A stretch of DNA of 64,000 nt from Pseudomonas sp. JUb42 (GCF_024807945.1 NZ_JANUFD010000014.1:163130-227129); one strand, 5' to 3'. Shown: positions 1-8,383, counted from the stretch's first letter. Numbers and translations are program-made. The notes: a model not told the origin generated them from the letters alone.

Positions 1-1
1 C

Positions 2-259
2 GGCGGCCTGCTGACCCCGGTATTCGCCCTGCCTGTGCTGGGTGGTCTGGGCTTCACCGGCGAGCGCGGTCTGCTCGAGCAACTGGGCGTCAATGGCGGC
101 GTGCTGCTGTTCAGCATCCTGTTCTCCGGGCTGACCAGTTGGATTGCCTATGCCATTACGGCGAAGCTGTGCCGCGGCCTGCGGGTGGATGAGGAGCAGG
201 AAGTGGATGGCCTGGACCTGTCGGCCCATGGCGAGGTGGGATACAAATATTCGAATTGA
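2..259 (+). CDS. amt: Ammonium/methylammonium transporter, C-terminal fragment
   Basis: This is the last 85 residues of an Amt/AmtB-family permease; the rest lies left of the window. A final membrane helix (about residues 33-55 of the fragment) is followed by a cytoplasmic tail with the run LRVDEEQEVDGLDLSAHGE, typical of bacterial Amt tails. Amt proteins carry ammonium and also methylammonium across the inner membrane. The next gene groups are a methylamine pathway, so this could be the methylammonium importer, but an IclR gene and REP repeats separate them and the link is inference. Family assignment is fairly sure; the substrate is not. Confidence 0.8.
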   Translation, partial: GGLLTPVFALPVLGGLGFTGERGLLEQLGVNGGVLLFSILFSGLTSWIAYAITAKLCRGLRVDEEQEVDGLDLSAHGEVGYKYSN

Positions 260-283
260 ATGAATTCGATTTCTCGGCCGCGC

Positions 284-375
284 CCGTAGGAGCGGCTTTA
301 GCCGCGAGGGCGTAAGCCCAGTCACCCACGCTGTGACTGATAGAGCACCCTCCCGGCTAAAGCCGGTCTTACGGG
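284..375. repeat. REP-type inverted repeat between amt and the IclR gene
   Basis: Two arms in opposite orientation (GGAGCGGCTTTAGCCG near 289 and CGGCTAAAGCCGGTC near 354) flank a short spacer that holds a smaller GTCAC/GTGAC hairpin. This resembles the paired REP units of fluorescent pseudomonads and lies between convergent genes. Confidence 0.7.
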
Positions 376-386
376 TTGGTATGGGG

Positions 387-1157
387 TCAAGCCTCGTTGC
401 TAAACCCCAACTCCCGGGAAATCGCCGCGCCACTGGCCAGCACCTCGGCGATCATCAGTTGCTGCGTGCCGGGGCTGTCCATCACTGCGTCCGGCCCGGA
501 CAGGTTGATCGCGGCAATGATCTGCCCGCTGTGATCGCGAATCCCCGTCGCCACCGACGTCGAGTAATCCGAACGATGCAGCACCCAGGCCTGTTGCCGA
601 TCAGCCGCGATCATTGCCAATAGTTCCGGCAGGGTCCGTGGCGCCGGGGCCGGGTAGCCGTCCAGGCGCACGCTCTGGTAGAGCTGGCTGAGTTCGCTGT
701 CATCCAGCCCTGACAGCAGAATCCGGCCCATGGCAGTGCAGTGGCAGGTGATACGCGTGCCGATGGGAATATTCACCGACAGGCGTTGCGCGGCGAAGGC
801 GCGGTACAGGTACAGGCTGTCGGTCTGTTCGCGGATGCTGAGGTGGCACGACAGCGACGTGCGATCACGCAGGGCGTTGAGATGGGGCATGGCGACTTCG
901 ACGATATCGCGACTGGCCAGGTAGCTGAAGCCATCGCTGATCACCCGGCTGCCGAGTTCGTAGTGGCTGGTGAGTTTGTTCAGGTAACCCATTTCGGTCA
1001 GGGTAAACAGGATGCGATAGCAGGCCGAGGTACTGACCCCCAGGCGCGTGGCGATTTCATTGATGCTCAGGGTGCGGGTCCGGGCATTGAACATGCCCAA
1101 CACGCTGAGCCCGCGTTGCAAGGCGGGCACCCAATAGTCGGTGGTGTCTTTGTCCAT
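387..1157 (-). CDS. IclR-family transcriptional regulator
   Basis: A 256-residue protein with the two-part IclR layout. A winged helix-turn-helix spans about residues 10-70 (PALQRGLSVLGMF, SINEIATRLGVSTSACYRIL), followed by an effector-binding domain (LSIREQTDSLYLYR, CHCTAMGRILLSGL, SVATGIRD, AAINLSGP). IclR proteins usually repress or activate catabolic genes in response to a small acid. The ATG at 1157 gives normal family length; the open frame continues upstream only through REP repeats, so longer starts were rejected. It lies downstream of mgdD on the same strand behind about 320 bases of repeats and is probably transcribed separately. Its target cannot be told from the sequence. Confidence 0.85.
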   Translation of the reverse strand: MDKDTTDYWVPALQRGLSVLGMFNARTRTLSINEIATRLGVSTSACYRILFTLTEMGYLNKLTSHYELGSRVISDGFSYLASRDIVEVAMPHLNALRDRTSLSCHLSIREQTDSLYLYRAFAAQRLSVNIPIGTRITCHCTAMGRILLSGLDDSELSQLYQSVRLDGYPAPAPRTLPELLAMIAADRQQAWVLHRSDYSTSVATGIRDHSGQIIAAINLSGPDAVMDSPGTQQLMIAEVLASGAAISRELGFSNEA

Positions 1158-1204
1158 GGTTGGAAACCTGTTGAAGCTGAAGGCATCGGGGCGAATTCTG
1201 CGGC

Positions 1205-1440
1205 GGCGGGAGAGTGTGGGAGCGAATTCAGTGGGAGCCGTCCCGCCGCTAACGCGCCGCGCTGTCGCGCAGCAAACACTAGCCGAGGCAGGGAGCAAAT
1301 ATGTGGGAGCGAATTCATTCGCGAAGAGGCCGGTACATTCGACGCATCTTCATCGCCTGGAACACCGCTTTCGCGAATGAATTCGCTCCCACAATTCGCT
1401 CCCACGGGAATTGGCCCCTACAGGAATTCGCTCCCACAGC
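1205..1440. repeat. Stacked REP elements
   Basis: The main palindrome runs from 1302 to 1393, with arms beginning TGTGGGAGCGAATTCATTCG and ending in its complement. Extra half-units (GTGGGAGCGAATTC near 1216, GAATTCGCTCCCAC near 1424 and others) lie on both sides. The stack fills most of the gap between mgdD and the IclR gene; no gene is seen in it. Confidence 0.8.
1241..1300. repeat. Dispersed 60-base repeat, copy 1
   Basis: The stretch ending GGGAGCAAAT closely matches 63846-63907 in the same orientation, sharing TCCCGCC, the cores ACGCCGCG/GCGCCGCG and AGCAAACAC, and AGCAAAT. It lies inside the REP stack. It is not a REP palindrome itself and its nature is unknown. Confidence 0.55.
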
Positions 1441-1474
1441 ATCCATTGCCACAAAAACAATGTTGCCGAAGGGG

Positions 1475-2044
1475 TTACTGAAACTCCTGCATCGCATCCA
1501 GCAACGCCGCGGTGAAGTACTCCCGCGATGCCCGGTCGAAGAGGATCTGGAAGCACGGCACCGGCCCGCTGCCGAGGTTGATCACGATGGCGTTGAGCCG
1601 CGCCACCGAGGTCTGGGCCACAGCGCCTGCCGGGAAGCTTTGTGCACGCAGGTCGACGCCACAGACCTTGGCCATGACCTCGGCCACGCAATCACCGCTC
1701 AGTTGCAGCCAGGCATGGCTGTCCTGGCGTGGCAGCAGGTAGTTGGCCTGATGATCCAGCTCCCAGCGCGCTTCCTCATCGGCAATGCGCTGGCCCTGAT
1801 CCTTTGTGCTGCCAAGGATGAAGTACTCGGTCTGGGACAACCGCGCCACATGGCTGCCGTCTGCCTGAGTCACAGCCTGGTTGGGCTGTTCGGGCAGGAC
1901 GAAGTCGCGGCTGCGCAGATACTCGGCGCTGAAACTGCCGCGAAAACCCACTCGCGGCAGGTCCGTCAAGTCGAGCAGGGCGCAGGGTGACAGCGCCGCC
2001 TGGGCGATGCCTTTTTCAAGATTTTCCGCTAGCAGACTGCTCAT
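1475..2044 (-). CDS. mgdD: N-methylglutamate dehydrogenase subunit D (SoxG-like)
   Basis: A 189-residue homologue of the gamma subunit of heterotetrameric sarcosine oxidase, with family segments VGFRGSFSAEYL, RLSQTEYFILG and FPAGAVAQTSVARLNAIVI. In N-methylglutamate dehydrogenase this subunit packs against the aminomethyltransferase part of the large subunit. The start overlaps the mgdC stop by four bases (ATGA), so translation is probably coupled, and it is the last gene of purU-folD-mgdABCD. Alone it would be called sarcosine oxidase gamma; the gmaS and mgsABC genes beside it point to N-methylglutamate as substrate. Confidence 0.85.
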   Translation of the reverse strand: MSSLLAENLEKGIAQAALSPCALLDLTDLPRVGFRGSFSAEYLRSRDFVLPEQPNQAVTQADGSHVARLSQTEYFILGSTKDQGQRIADEEARWELDHQANYLLPRQDSHAWLQLSGDCVAEVMAKVCGVDLRAQSFPAGAVAQTSVARLNAIVINLGSGPVPCFQILFDRASREYFTAALLDAMQEFQ

Positions 2045-4944
2045 GCCTGGCGCTCCTGGCGTTGGTTATCGGGATCGAAAAACGGCAGTTGCACCACCGT
2101 GGCCTGGACCATCACGCCGCCTTCGACGCGGATCGGAATCTGCTGCCCCGGCGCGCTCTGGGTGGCTCCTGCATAGGCCAGGCCGATGATCTGGCCCAGA
2201 GTCGAAGAGTATTCGCAGGAGGTAACGTTACCGCTGATATCCGTGCCGTCGAGGACCAGATGGCCTTCCAGCGGTTGCGGGCTGCCCTTGGGCAGGGTAA
2301 AACCGACCAGTTTGCGCTTGAGCGGCTGGGCTTCGAGGATGTCCACCGAGCGGCGGCCGACGAAGAACGGCTTGGTGCGGCTGACCGCCCAACCCATGTC
2401 GATCTCCGCTGGATGGGTCATGCCATCGGTGTCCTGGCTGATGATTACATGGCCTTTTTCCAGACGCAGCAGGCGCTGGGTCTCGACGCCGAACGGGCGA
2501 ATGTCGTGTTCCTTGCCCGCCAGCATCAGGGCGTCCCAGAGTTGCAGGGCATGGCGCGCCGGGACGTGGATTTCATACCCTAGCTCGCCGACGAAACCGA
2601 CCCGCAGCAGCCGTGCCTTGATTCCGGCGACTGTGCCGGTGCGTACGCCAAGGTACGGGAAACCTTCGGGGCTCAGGTCAAGGTCGGTGCAGACCTTTTC
2701 CAGCACCTTGCGCGCATCCGGCCCGGCGACGTTGACTGCCGAAATGGCGGCGGTGACGTTGGCGATATCCACGTCCAGGCGCCACTGGGCGTTCCACTTG
2801 AGCATCTGCTGATAGATACGATCGACGCCGCTGGTAGTGGCGGTGACGTAGAAGTGATTCTCGGCAAAGCGTGCACACACGCCGTCATCGATCACCACGC
2901 CGTGCTCGTTGGTCATCAACGCATAGCGCGAACGGCCCACCGGCTGCTTGAGGAAGGCGAAGGTGTACATGCGGTTGAGCAGTTCGGCGGCGTCCGGGCC
3001 GCGCACGTCGAGGCCGCCGAGGGTCGAGACGTCGATAATCCCAACTTTGTTGCGCACATGCAGGGCTTCGGCCTGCATGCATCGCTCGCGATCCTCGGCT
3101 TTGCCGTAATAAGCCGGGCGATGCCAGACGCCTGCGGGCATCATCTTCGCCCCGGCGTCGAGGTGACGACGGTGCATGGGCGTCTGCCGATACGGGTCGA
3201 ACGCGCGCCCGGCGACGTGGGCCAGTTTCTCCGGGGAGAAGGGCGGGCGGGCCGTGGTGACGCCGGTTTCGCTGATGCTGCGTTGGGTCGAAGCCGCGAC
3301 CAGACGCGCCGTCGGCAATGCCGAATGGCGGCCCTGGGACGGGCCCATGCCGACGGTGGAGAAGCGTTTGACCAACTGGATATCGCGGTAGCCGCATTTG
3401 GTTGCGTTGATGATGTCCTGCACTTGCAGGTCCTCATCAAAGTCGACGAAGTCCTTGCCCTTGGGATGGGGGAAGATCGGCCAGGGGAAGTTCACTCGGG
3501 CTTCGTCGATCAGCGCCTGCTTGCTGCCCGAGGCCGGCAGACCCAGGGCCTGGATGATGTCCATGGCGATATTGCCCGCGTCGGCCAAGACGTTGTCGAG
3601 GTGGTGCTGGCCGTTGACGGAACCGGCGACATGCAGGATGCCCGGCAAACCGCTGATAGCGAATTCGGCGCTGCTCTCGTCGTAGGCCAGCTTGCCGCCC
3701 GCCTGGCACAGCAACTGATAGACCGGCATGTAACCGGCGGACATGCACAGCAGGTCGCAGGGGATGATCTCGCCACGGGCTTGCACCTGGCCCTGGCCAG
3801 TGATGCGTCGCACATCGACAGCGGTCACATGGCGCATGCCTTTTTCGTGCAGTGCCTCGTAGACGGTGCTGTTGGCGTGACAGGTGATGCCGCGCTGTTC
3901 CAGCTCGCGGGGCAGGCTGCGGTTATCCGGCGTGGCGCGCATGTCCAGCAGGGCGGCGACGGTGACGCCCTGTTCGAGCAGATCGAGGGCGGCGTAGTAG
4001 CCGTCGTCATTGCCAGTCAGGACCACAGCGCGCTGCCCCGGCTTGACCGCATACAGCTTCATCAGGCGCTGGGCGGCGCTGGTCAGCATGATGCCGGGCA
4101 GGTCGTTATTACGGAAAATCACCGGCTGATCGAACGAGCCGCTGGCTACCAGACACTGCTGCGCCCGCACCTTGTACATGCGCTTGCCCTGAATCACCGG
4201 CAGGTAGTTGTCGGTGAACCAGGCGTTGCACACGGCATTTTTGAGGATGCGGATATTGGCGTGCTGCTCTACGGCGTTGATCAGTTCCGTGCGCAGGTGC
4301 TCGGCGCGCGTCCCGGCGACATCGAAGCGTGCATAGGTCAGGGAGCCGCCGAGGATCGGCTGTTCTTCGATCAGCAGCACCTTGGCCCCGGCATTGGCGG
4401 CGGTCAGGGCAGCCTGCAAACCGGCAGGCCCGGCGCCGACCACGGCCAGGTCGGTGAACAGGTAAGCCTTGTCGTAATACTCAGGCTTGAAGTTCAGGTC
4501 CAGCACCCCGAGGCCGGCCTTCTTGCGAATGATCGGCTCCCAGACTTTCCACATGCCCTTGGGCTTGAAAAACGCCTTGTAATAGAAACCCACCGGCATG
4601 AACTTGGAGAACTTGCCCATGTAGGCGTCTTTGTCGTCATCCAGGGAGCCGTTGAAGTTCTGACCGAAGACATTCAGGCCTGCGCGAATCGGGTAGGCGT
4701 CGGCCAGCACGTTGGGTTCTTCGGGCAATTGCACCAGGGTGTTGGCGTCCTGACCGGCCATGGTCAGGGGGCCGCGCGGGCGGTGGTACTTGAACGAGCG
4801 CGACATCAGGAAGCGGCCATTGGCAAGCAGAGCACTGGCGACGGTATCGCCCTGTACGCCCTGATAATCCTTGCCGTCAAAGCTGAAACGCAGCGGCTGG
4901 TCACGGTCGATCAACAGCCCCATGGGGGCGGGCAGGCGGCTCAT
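2041..4944 (-). CDS. mgdC: N-methylglutamate dehydrogenase large subunit C (SoxA-like)
   Basis: A 967-residue protein matching sarcosine oxidase alpha. The N-terminal domain (about 1-110) contains GDTVASALLANG and SFKYHRPRG; an FAD/NAD-binding fold follows from about 165 (DLAVVGAGPAGLQAALTAAN); the C-terminal 380 residues are a GcvT-like folate-binding aminomethyltransferase domain (GVIDVSTLGGLDVRGPDA, GELGYEIHVPA, THPAEIDMGW). The enzyme oxidises N-methylglutamate to glutamate and passes the methyl carbon to tetrahydrofolate as 5,10-methylene-THF. It overlaps mgdB and mgdD by four bases each. Length is normal and the frame intact. Sarcosine is the main alternative substrate; gene context argues against it. 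Confidence 0.88.
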   Translation of the reverse strand: MSRLPAPMGLLIDRDQPLRFSFDGKDYQGVQGDTVASALLANGRFLMSRSFKYHRPRGPLTMAGQDANTLVQLPEEPNVLADAYPIRAGLNVFGQNFNGSLDDDKDAYMGKFSKFMPVGFYYKAFFKPKGMWKVWEPIIRKKAGLGVLDLNFKPEYYDKAYLFTDLAVVGAGPAGLQAALTAANAGAKVLLIEEQPILGGSLTYARFDVAGTRAEHLRTELINAVEQHANIRILKNAVCNAWFTDNYLPVIQGKRMYKVRAQQCLVASGSFDQPVIFRNNDLPGIMLTSAAQRLMKLYAVKPGQRAVVLTGNDDGYYAALDLLEQGVTVAALLDMRATPDNRSLPRELEQRGITCHANSTVYEALHEKGMRHVTAVDVRRITGQGQVQARGEIIPCDLLCMSAGYMPVYQLLCQAGGKLAYDESSAEFAISGLPGILHVAGSVNGQHHLDNVLADAGNIAMDIIQALGLPASGSKQALIDEARVNFPWPIFPHPKGKDFVDFDEDLQVQDIINATKCGYRDIQLVKRFSTVGMGPSQGRHSALPTARLVAASTQRSISETGVTTARPPFSPEKLAHVAGRAFDPYRQTPMHRRHLDAGAKMMPAGVWHRPAYYGKAEDRERCMQAEALHVRNKVGIIDVSTLGGLDVRGPDAAELLNRMYTFAFLKQPVGRSRYALMTNEHGVVIDDGVCARFAENHFYVTATTSGVDRIYQQMLKWNAQWRLDVDIANVTAAISAVNVAGPDARKVLEKVCTDLDLSPEGFPYLGVRTGTVAGIKARLLRVGFVGELGYEIHVPARHALQLWDALMLAGKEHDIRPFGVETQRLLRLEKGHVIISQDTDGMTHPAEIDMGWAVSRTKPFFVGRRSVDILEAQPLKRKLVGFTLPKGSPQPLEGHLVLDGTDISGNVTSCEYSSTLGQIIGLAYAGATQSAPGQQIPIRVEGGVMVQATVVQLPFFDPDNQRQERQA

Positions 4945-5237
4945 CCGGCAATCTCCCTGGCGGCGAACTCGACACGGGCGTTGAACACTTCCCGGGCATC
5001 GAAGGTGCGGATCACTTCATCGGTGACGGTGTGGCGCTCGGCCAGAAACCAGTAGCTGGACGGTGTGTGCATCCACCATTCGGTGACGACACCGGCTTCG
5101 TTATCGCTGTTGAACACGTAGTCGGCCCATTCCAGGTCGGTGCAGGTGGCCGGGTCCGGCATACGCTTGAACTCGCCGCCGTAAGTGAATTCGCTGATAT
5201 TGCGCAGCCCGTTGAGCGGGCAATGCAGAAGTTTCAT
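4941..5237 (-). CDS. mgdB: N-methylglutamate dehydrogenase subunit B (SoxD-like)
   Basis: A 98-residue homologue of sarcosine oxidase delta, recognised by HCPLNG at residues 5-10, FTYGGE, EWADYVFNSDNEAG and the later W..H..S.YWF pattern. In true SoxD proteins a zinc ion is held by an HCPYCG motif and a later HGCGRWF segment. Here the first reads HCPLNG and the second HTPSSYWF, so most zinc ligands are gone and only Cys6 remains of the first pair. This supports a divergent role in N-methylglutamate dehydrogenase rather than sarcosine oxidase. It starts 15 bases after mgdA and overlaps mgdC by four. Confidence 0.85.
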   Translation of the reverse strand: MKLLHCPLNGLRNISEFTYGGEFKRMPDPATCTDLEWADYVFNSDNEAGVVTEWWMHTPSSYWFLAERHTVTDEVIRTFDAREVFNARVEFAAREIAG

Positions 5238-5252
5238 TGTGCGTGCTCCGCG

Positions 5253-6491
5253 TTAGTGACTGGCCGCTGTGGCGCCCATTTCGTTGACTTGAATGAAGCG
5301 CGAGAAACGCTCCAGGGCGAACGGCGCGATCAGCTCCGGGGTCTTGCCGGTGGCGACCATCTCGGCCATGGTCTTGCCGACGATGGGCGTGGCCTTGAAG
5401 CCCCAGGTGCCCCAGCCTGCGTCCAGGTAATAATTTTTTACCGGTGAAAGGCCCATGATCGGGCTGTAGTCCGGGGTCATGTCGGTGATCCCGGCCCACT
5501 GGCGCATCAGCTTGGCATTGGCCAGGAACGGGAACATCTCGATGGCATGGGCCAGCAGGCTTTCCTTGAGGTCCAGGGTCGAGCGGGTGTTGTACAGCGG
5601 GTACGGATCGGAACCGCCGCCGAACACCACTTCGCCACGGCTGGTCTGCTGCACGTAGCAGTGCAGCGCCGACGAGCTCACCAGCGGGTCGAGGAACGGC
5701 TTGAACGGCTGGGTGACCATGGCCTGCAACGGGTAGGTATGGATCGGCGCACGGATACCGGCTTTCTTCAGCATCAGCGAACTGGCCCCGGCAATCGCCT
5801 GTACTGCGCAACCGCACTTGATGGTGCCGCGGTTGGTCTTCACCGCAGTAATGGCACCGTTCTCTATGACCAGGTCCTGCACTTCAGTGAGCTGATGAAT
5901 CTCCACGCCGCGCTTGGCGGCCTCTTTGGCATAGCCCCAAGCCACGGCGTCGTGGCGGGCAGTGCCGCCGCTCATGTGCCAGAGCCCGGCCAGCACCGGA
6001 ATATGCCCGGGGTCGAGGTTCAGGCTCGGCACCAGTTCGCGGATCTGCTGGCGGTCGATCATTTCCGTGCGGCCACCGAAATGCTTGTTCACTTCGGCAC
6101 GCTGGCGAAACGCACGCACGGTGGCGTCGGTGTGGGCCAGGGTCAGTTGGCCGCGCTCGGAATACATGACGTTGAAGTTGAATTCGTTGGACAGGTTCTC
6201 GAACAGCTTCACCGACTCGATATAGAACTTCACGCCTTCGCTGGTCAGGTAGTTGGAGCGAATCACCGCTGTGTTACGTGCGGTATTGCCACCACCCAGG
6301 TAGGACTTTTCCAGCACCGCAACATTGGTGATGCCGTGGTACTTGGCCAGGTAATAAGCAATGGCCACACCATGGCCGCCGCCGCCGATGATCACCACGT
6401 CGTAGGAAGACTTCAGTTCCTTGGGCGGTGGCAGATCGACTTCGGCCGGGTATTCGGCGCCCAGCCCGTATTTCAAGAGATTGAAGGGCAT
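5253..6491 (-). CDS. mgdA: N-methylglutamate dehydrogenase flavin subunit A (SoxB-like)
   Basis: A 412-residue FAD-dependent oxidoreductase of the DAO/SoxB family. The Rossmann motif is VVIIGGGGHGVAIAYYLA at about residues 30-47, followed by GGGNTARNTAVIRSNYL; the C-terminal half has YTCDxGWGTWGFK-type flavin contacts (YLDAGWGTWGFKATP). It carries the site that dehydrogenates the N-methyl group. The ATG at 6491 gives the normal N-terminus (MPFNLLKYGLG) and lies 19 bases inside the end of folD, implying co-translation. Family identity is firm; substrate is inferred from the gmaS-mgsABC neighbours. Confidence 0.87.
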   Translation of the reverse strand: MPFNLLKYGLGAEYPAEVDLPPPKELKSSYDVVIIGGGGHGVAIAYYLAKYHGITNVAVLEKSYLGGGNTARNTAVIRSNYLTSEGVKFYIESVKLFENLSNEFNFNVMYSERGQLTLAHTDATVRAFRQRAEVNKHFGGRTEMIDRQQIRELVPSLNLDPGHIPVLAGLWHMSGGTARHDAVAWGYAKEAAKRGVEIHQLTEVQDLVIENGAITAVKTNRGTIKCGCAVQAIAGASSLMLKKAGIRAPIHTYPLQAMVTQPFKPFLDPLVSSSALHCYVQQTSRGEVVFGGGSDPYPLYNTRSTLDLKESLLAHAIEMFPFLANAKLMRQWAGITDMTPDYSPIMGLSPVKNYYLDAGWGTWGFKATPIVGKTMAEMVATGKTPELIAPFALERFSRFIQVNEMGATAASH

Positions 6492-7375
6492 GGGGCCTCC
6501 GATTTGGCGTGGGTTTTGGCCTGCTGTTGCGCGGCGATCAAGGTGTTTTTCATCAGGAAAGCGATGGTCATCGGGCCGACACCACCGGGCACCGGGGTGA
6601 TGGCGCTGACCACGGGCAGGGCGCTGTCGAAATCGACATCGCCGACCAGGCGGCTGCGCTCGCCTTCGGTAATGCGGTTGATGCCGACGTCGATGACCAC
6701 GGCGCCAGGCTTGAGCCAGCTGGCGTCGATCATCCGTGGGCGGCCCACGGCGGCGATGACGATATCGGCCTGGCGCGACAGCGCAGCGGCGTTCTGGCTG
6801 CGCGAGTGCAGCACGGTGACGCTGCAATGCGCCTGCAACAGCAGGGCGGCCATGGGCTTGCCGACGATATTCGAACGACCGATGACCACGGCGTGCTTGC
6901 CGCTCAGATCACCGACGGTATCGTGCAACAACTGCATGCAGCCCGACGGCGTGCAAGGTGTCAGCACCGTGCGGCCCTGGCTCAGGCCACCGACGTTCTC
7001 GCTGTGGAAGCCGTCGACGTCCTTGCCCGGATCAATGGCCTGCAGCGCCAGGGTTTCTTCGATATGGGCCGGCAGCGGCAGTTGCAGAAGGATGCCGTGG
7101 ACTTCGCGGTCGGCATTGAGGCGCCGGATCAGTTCCAGCAGTTCGTCTTCGCCAATGTCATCGGCCAGCTTGTACTCCAGGGAGCGAATGCCGCATTCCT
7201 CGGCGCGCAGGATCTTGTTGCGCACATAGACCTGGCTGGCCGGGTCTTCCCCGACCAGAACCACCGCCAGGCACGGCTGAATGCCGTCCGCGACCATGCT
7301 CGCCACATCCACTTTCACCTGTTGCAGAACCCGCGCGGCGGCGGCCTTGCCATCGATCAGTTGGGCGCTGTTCAT
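6473..7375 (-). CDS. folD: Methylene-THF dehydrogenase/cyclohydrolase FolD
   Basis: A 300-residue cytoplasmic enzyme that converts 5,10-methylene-THF to 10-formyl-THF in two steps. Family signatures are clear: LVGEDPASQVYVRNK, ILLQLPLP, KDVDGFH, TPCTPSGCM and the NADP-binding run VVIGRSNIVGKPMA. It is about 15 residues longer than usual because the C-terminal tail reads into the mgdA start region. It shares ATGA with the end of purU and overlaps mgdA by 19 bases, so it is embedded in the pathway operon. This is likely a dedicated copy for the carbon released by MgdABCD, with a housekeeping folD elsewhere. Confidence 0.93.
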   Translation of the reverse strand: MNSAQLIDGKAAAARVLQQVKVDVASMVADGIQPCLAVVLVGEDPASQVYVRNKILRAEECGIRSLEYKLADDIGEDELLELIRRLNADREVHGILLQLPLPAHIEETLALQAIDPGKDVDGFHSENVGGLSQGRTVLTPCTPSGCMQLLHDTVGDLSGKHAVVIGRSNIVGKPMAALLLQAHCSVTVLHSRSQNAAALSRQADIVIAAVGRPRMIDASWLKPGAVVIDVGINRITEGERSRLVGDVDFDSALPVVSAITPVPGGVGPMTIAFLMKNTLIAAQQQAKTHAKSEAPCPSIS

Positions 7376-8238
7376 TTGAAAATCACCGTGCGGTCGTTGT
7401 TGAGGAAAACCCGGTGTTGCAGATGGAATTTCACCGCCTTGGAAAGGGCTACGGTCTCGGTATCGCGACCGATGGCGACCAGGTCGTCCGGACGATAGGC
7501 ATGATCGACGCGCTGCACTTCCTGCTCGATGATCGGGCCCTCGTCCAGGTCGCTGGTGACGTAGTGGGCGGTGGCACCGATCAGTTTCACGCCGCGCTCG
7601 TAGGCCTGGTGGTAGGGCTTGGCGCCCTTGAAGCCGGGCAGGAACGAGTGGTGGATATTGATCGCCCGGCCTGAGAGCTGGCGGCACAGGTCATCGGAGA
7701 GAATCTGCATATAGCGGGCGAGGACCACCAGATCGGTTTCGGTTTCGTCGACGATCTTCATCAGCGCCGCTTCCTGCTGGGCCTTGGTGTCCTTGGTCAC
7801 CGGCAGGTAGATAAAGCGAATGCCTTCACGCTCGGCCATGGGCCGCAGGTCCAGGTGATTGGAGACGATGGCGGTGATGGTCATGTCCATCTCGCCCTTG
7901 TGATGGCGGTACAGCAGGTCGGTCAGGCAATGGTCGAACTTGCTGACCATCAGCAGCACGCGCATCGGCTGATTGCTGTCGAACATCTGCCAGTCCATCT
8001 CGAACTGCTCGGCCACCTTCACGAAGCCCGCCTTGAGGCCGTCCAGCTCACCCTGCCGACCGTCGTTGAAACGAAACACCGCGCGCATGAAAAACTTGCC
8101 GCTGCCCTCGTCGTCGAACTGCGACATCTCGCCGATGTAGCAGCCGCTTTCGGCGAGGTACGAGGTGACGGCAGCGACGATGCCGGATGTGGCGGCACAG
8201 CTGACCTTGAGAATGAAGGTGTTCTGAAGCTTCGACAT
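7372..8238 (-). CDS. purU: Formyltetrahydrofolate deformylase PurU
   Basis: A 288-residue hydrolase that splits 10-formyl-THF into formate and THF. An N-terminal ACT domain (about 5-85, LKVSCAATSGIVAAVTSYLAE) precedes a formyltransferase-like catalytic domain with NIHHSFLPGFKGAKPYHQA and ATAHYVTSDLDEGPIIEQ, which hold the conserved His and Asp. The ATG at 8238 was chosen because the MSKLQNTF start fits the family; the upstream ATG would add 25 unrelated residues. First gene of purU-folD-mgdABCD, it would regenerate free THF for MgdC and release formate. Confidence 0.93.
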   Translation of the reverse strand: MSKLQNTFILKVSCAATSGIVAAVTSYLAESGCYIGEMSQFDDEGSGKFFMRAVFRFNDGRQGELDGLKAGFVKVAEQFEMDWQMFDSNQPMRVLLMVSKFDHCLTDLLYRHHKGEMDMTITAIVSNHLDLRPMAEREGIRFIYLPVTKDTKAQQEAALMKIVDETETDLVVLARYMQILSDDLCRQLSGRAINIHHSFLPGFKGAKPYHQAYERGVKLIGATAHYVTSDLDEGPIIEQEVQRVDHAYRPDDLVAIGRDTETVALSKAVKFHLQHRVFLNNDRTVIFK

Positions 8239-8328
8239 GACGAAAGATCCTCGGGAGGTGACGGGCAGGTCATCACCGAGTGTTCGGGGGTGAAAGAAGT
8301 TTTTACCGGTCAATAAAAAATCCCACGG

Positions 8329-8343
8329 GGAATAATTTATTCC
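8329..8343. promoter_or_regulatory. Candidate operator upstream of purU
   Basis: GGAATAATTTATTCC is a perfect 15-base palindrome about 90 bases before the purU start and just downstream of the candidate promoter at 8354-8383. A repressor bound here would block early transcription. The divergent XRE-cupin protein is the obvious candidate, but this is inference. Confidence 0.45.
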
Positions 8344-8353
8344 TGCGGATGCT

Positions 8354-8383
8354 TTTATAGGTGAAGCGGAGGGAGGGTGTCTA
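8354..8383 (-). promoter_or_regulatory. Candidate sigma-70 promoter for purU-folD-mgdABCD
   Basis: On the minus strand TAGACA (8378-8383) and TATAAA (8354-8359) are 18 bases apart, close to consensus, and point toward purU with a leader of about 110 bases. No sigma-54 site was found on this side. Confidence 0.45.

Noticed and set aside
2854..5055. A 733-codon open frame antisense to mgdC
   Set aside because: It mirrors codon bias of the GC-rich mgdC gene, has no binding site and its product has no recognisable motif. Similar long mirror frames opposite folD, algI, algX, alg8 and rhlB were rejected for the same reason.
1475..6491. Calling these four genes sarcosine oxidase
   Set aside because: Family similarity fits, but gmaS and mgsABC next door and the lost zinc ligands in the small subunit favour N-methylglutamate dehydrogenase.
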